Positions 5,731 to 7,122 of a DNA stretch of 7,122 nt are shown in pieces. Below the pieces are notes generated by a model. It had not been told where the DNA came from. It ran no database searches and saw nothing but the letters and a program-made list of their open reading frames with translations. Made by a program: the position numbers and the translations under genes. Within the stretch, counting starts at the first letter, position 1. Each line of letters opens with the position of its first letter. Source of the DNA: Actinomycetota bacterium (lineage in GTDB: Bacteria; Actinomycetota; Actinomycetes; Nanopelagicales; Nanopelagicaceae); assembly GCA_947503395.1 (NCBI GenBank), contig CANNDP010000047.1, forward strand, positions 1 to 7,122, in the 5' to 3' direction.

Positions 5731-6951
5731 AACATCTGCGATAGCAAAGCTATCTGGCTCCTGGCCCTTATCTTTAAACTTTGCAAAGGTAGCAATTGCT
5801 GCAAGTAGTGAGATTAGGCCGCAGATTGCAACTGTTGGCCTAGTTCCAACCTCCTGAGTCATAATCCCAATAAATGGCGAAACTATCGGAGTTCCCCCTA
5901 AGAACACTGTGAGATAAATTCCCATCACTCTGCCACGTATCTGCGAATCAGTTCTTAGCTGAACCATCGTGTTAGCTCCAATAAAGGTAAGCAGCGCCAC
6001 GCAGCCAATAATTGGAAGCAAGATTGAATAGACCAGATAAGTCGGCGCAAATGCAGAGAGAATTAAAACCGCGCTAAAAATCATAGATCCAACCATAATG
6101 AATTTTGGCCCACGCTTTTTCTCAAGTCGAGCCGAGATTATTGCTCCAGAAAGTGATCCAACTGCCAAGATACTTCCAAGCGCCCCATACTCTGCTGCGC
6201 CCTTATCAAATACTTGAGTGGCCATCATGGTGTTAAAGATATTGAAGTTAAGTCCAAAGCTAGTTGCAAAAAATACTGTGATCATCACTGCCAAAATATC
6301 TGGGCGCGCGGCAACATAAGCCATCGCCTCTCTTATCTTAGTTGAGCTAGATTTCTTCTCCTCAATAAATAGCTCACTCTCACGCATATTGACTAGCGCA
6401 ATAATGACAATTAAGTACGAGATTCCATTAAACAAGAATGAGACTCCAGTGCCAAAGGCAGCGATCAATAACCCTGATAAACCAGGGCCGATTAAGCGGC
6501 CGATATTAAAGTTTGTTGAGTTAAGCCCCACTGCATTTGGTAGATCTTGCTTACCAACAACTTCAACATTAAAGCTCTGGCGAACTGGAGCGTCGATGGC
6601 ATTTCCCATCCCAAGCATGAAGGCAAAGAACATCACATGCCAGATCTTGATATTTTCCGTTAATACTAGGGTGGCAACCGAGAGCGCTGAAATTCCAGCA
6701 GTTAAGTTGGTAAGCATTAAAACTTTTCGCTTATTGAACTTATCCGCAATCTTTCCGCCAGAGATACTAAAGAAAAGTATTGGAGCAAATTGAAGGGAAG
6801 TCACAATTCCAAGATAGGTCCCGCTATCAGTTAGCTCAAGAATCAACCAAGCTTGTGCAACGCCTTGAGCCCAGGTGCCGATATTTGAGAGGAAGTTTGC
6901 ACTGAAGAGAATCTTGAAGTTGCGATGCTTAAATGATCGCAGCGTTCCCAT
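5698..6951 (-). CDS. MFS transporter, MFS_3 / EntS-like exporter family
   Basis: A 417-residue integral membrane protein, probably with 12 membrane segments, likely a proton-coupled exporter; the substrate cannot be told from sequence. Motif A is present after the second segment (GGKIADKFNKRKVL, 65-78). The family-typical block APVRQSF (121-127), then NAVGLNSTNFNIGRLIGPGLSG (in two parts, 139-150 and 151-160) matches the MFS_3 pattern seen in EntS-like and macrolide-efflux-like proteins. A charged loop (ESELFIEEKKSSS) separates the halves. The C-terminus is a hydrophilic tail ending YENKKD. The start at 6951 is supported by TAGAAT ending 6 bases upstream, implying leaderless mRNA. It is divergent from the DUF2530-like gene and convergent with, and overlapping, the serC-linked microprotein gene. 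Confidence 0.9.
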   Translation of the reverse strand: MGTLRSFKHRNFKILFSANFLSNIGTWAQGVAQAWLILELTDSGTYLGIVTSLQFAPILFFSISGGKIADKFNKRKVLMLTNLTAGISALSVATLVLTENIKIWHVMFFAFMLGMGNAIDAPVRQSFNVEVVGKQDLPNAVGLNSTNFNIGRLIGPGLSGLLIAAFGTGVSFLFNGISYLIVIIALVNMRESELFIEEKKSSSTKIREAMAYVAARPDILAVMITVFFATSFGLNFNIFNTMMATQVFDKGAAEYGALGSILAVGSLSGAIISARLEKKRGPKFIMVGSMIFSAVLILSAFAPTYLVYSILLPIIGCVALLTFIGANTMVQLRTDSQIRGRVMGIYLTVFLGGTPIVSPFIGIMTQEVGTRPTVAICGLISLLAAIATFAKFKDKGQEPDSFAIADVLEPTYENKKD

Positions 6952-6957
6952 CAGCCT

Positions 6958-6970
6958 ATTCTAGTATGAT
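6958..6970. promoter_or_regulatory. Compact divergent promoter with two leaderless -10 boxes
   Basis: On the minus strand TAGAAT (6958-6963) ends 6 bases before the MFS ATG. On the plus strand TATGAT (6965-6970) ends 7 bases before the ATG at 6978. Both match the actinobacterial TANNNT -10 pattern at the distance expected when transcription starts at the start codon. The boxes are one base apart. No convincing -35 box is seen on either side. Confidence 0.6.
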
Positions 6971-6977
6971 TACCGAT

Positions 6978-7122
6978 ATGCAGAGCGCAATTAGGGTAAT
7001 CATCTTTGGAATCGTTTTATGGAGTATTGCTTTAATTGTTGCAATAGTAGTAAATGCAGTAGCAAAGATAATTCTTACCTGCCTACTTGCAATACTTCTG
7101 GGCTTTATTGGTATCTACTACA
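6978..7122 (+). CDS. DUF2530-like small membrane protein (first 48 residues, runs off the right edge)
   Basis: Open to the window end. The visible part has two hydrophobic segments (about residues 5-28 and 30-46) with GIVLWSIAL (11-19) and TCLLAILLGFIG (34-45). This resembles the DUF2530 pattern of a first helix with G..LW..AL and a second with C..G..LG..G, though the middle glycine of the second helix is not obvious here. These proteins are about 75 to 95 residues long, so over half is probably visible. An in-frame ATG at 6966 would add four residues, but it overlaps the TATGAT promoter box, so 6978 is preferred. From memory DUF2530 genes lie near serC in mycobacteria too. Function is unknown. 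Confidence 0.65.
   Translation, partial: MQSAIRVIIFGIVLWSIALIVAIVVNAVAKIILTCLLAILLGFIGIYY

Noticed and set aside
5740..5754. GATAGC-AAA-GCTATC inverted repeat as a terminator for the serC transcript
   Set aside because: It lies within MFS coding sequence (the FAIAD region) and no T-run follows on the plus strand, so chance or codon-driven symmetry is the simpler reading.
6389..6793. Plus-strand frame of 134 codons inside the MFS gene
   Set aside because: Antisense to conserved MFS membrane segments and motif A; no ribosome binding site or recognisable domain.

Overview
The window most likely comes from a small-genome freshwater actinobacterium of the Nanopelagicales (acI) type. The proteins are actinobacterial in character: a citrate synthase of the actinobacterial CitA / 'citrate synthase 2' type, an actinobacterial-type SerC, and a DUF2530-like membrane protein beside an MFS exporter. 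The DNA, however, has only moderate to low G+C, many A/T-ending codons, very short intergenic gaps and apparently leaderless promoters. This taxonomic placement is an inference from protein character and codon use; no search was run.

Layout. Positions 1-2475 (minus strand) hold a maltose/oligosaccharide ABC importer: malE (2475-1225, secreted solute-binding protein) followed by malF (1090 to beyond the left edge, inner permease). The 134-base malE-malF gap holds two perfect stem-loops. Positions 2476-2637 are the malE control region, with a candidate promoter, two inverted repeats and a strong Shine-Dalgarno. Positions 2638-3753 (minus) hold citA, transcribed away from pdxH. Positions 3841-5640 (plus) hold pdxH and serC, 12 bases apart, and the same strand continues into a 26-codon membrane microprotein gene (5650-5730) that overlaps the 3' end of the next gene. 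Positions 5698-6951 (minus) hold an MFS_3-type exporter. A 26-base divergent promoter separates it from a DUF2530-like gene (6978 to beyond the right edge, plus).

How the genes work together. MalE and MalF deliver oligosaccharide to central metabolism; CitA feeds acetyl-CoA into the TCA cycle. PdxH makes pyridoxal phosphate, the cofactor of its neighbour SerC in serine biosynthesis. The MFS protein and the DUF2530-like protein are membrane proteins of unknown substrate and function.

The most interesting points are: (i) the microprotein after serC, which has a good ribosome binding site lying inside a hairpin; (ii) a MalE without a lipobox paired with a MalF carrying a large enteric-like P2 loop, in an apparently monoderm lineage; (iii) the malE-malF double hairpin, analogous to the REP-containing gap of enteric bacteria; and (iv) a compact bidirectional leaderless promoter. 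I see no mobile element, CRISPR array, tRNA or rRNA.
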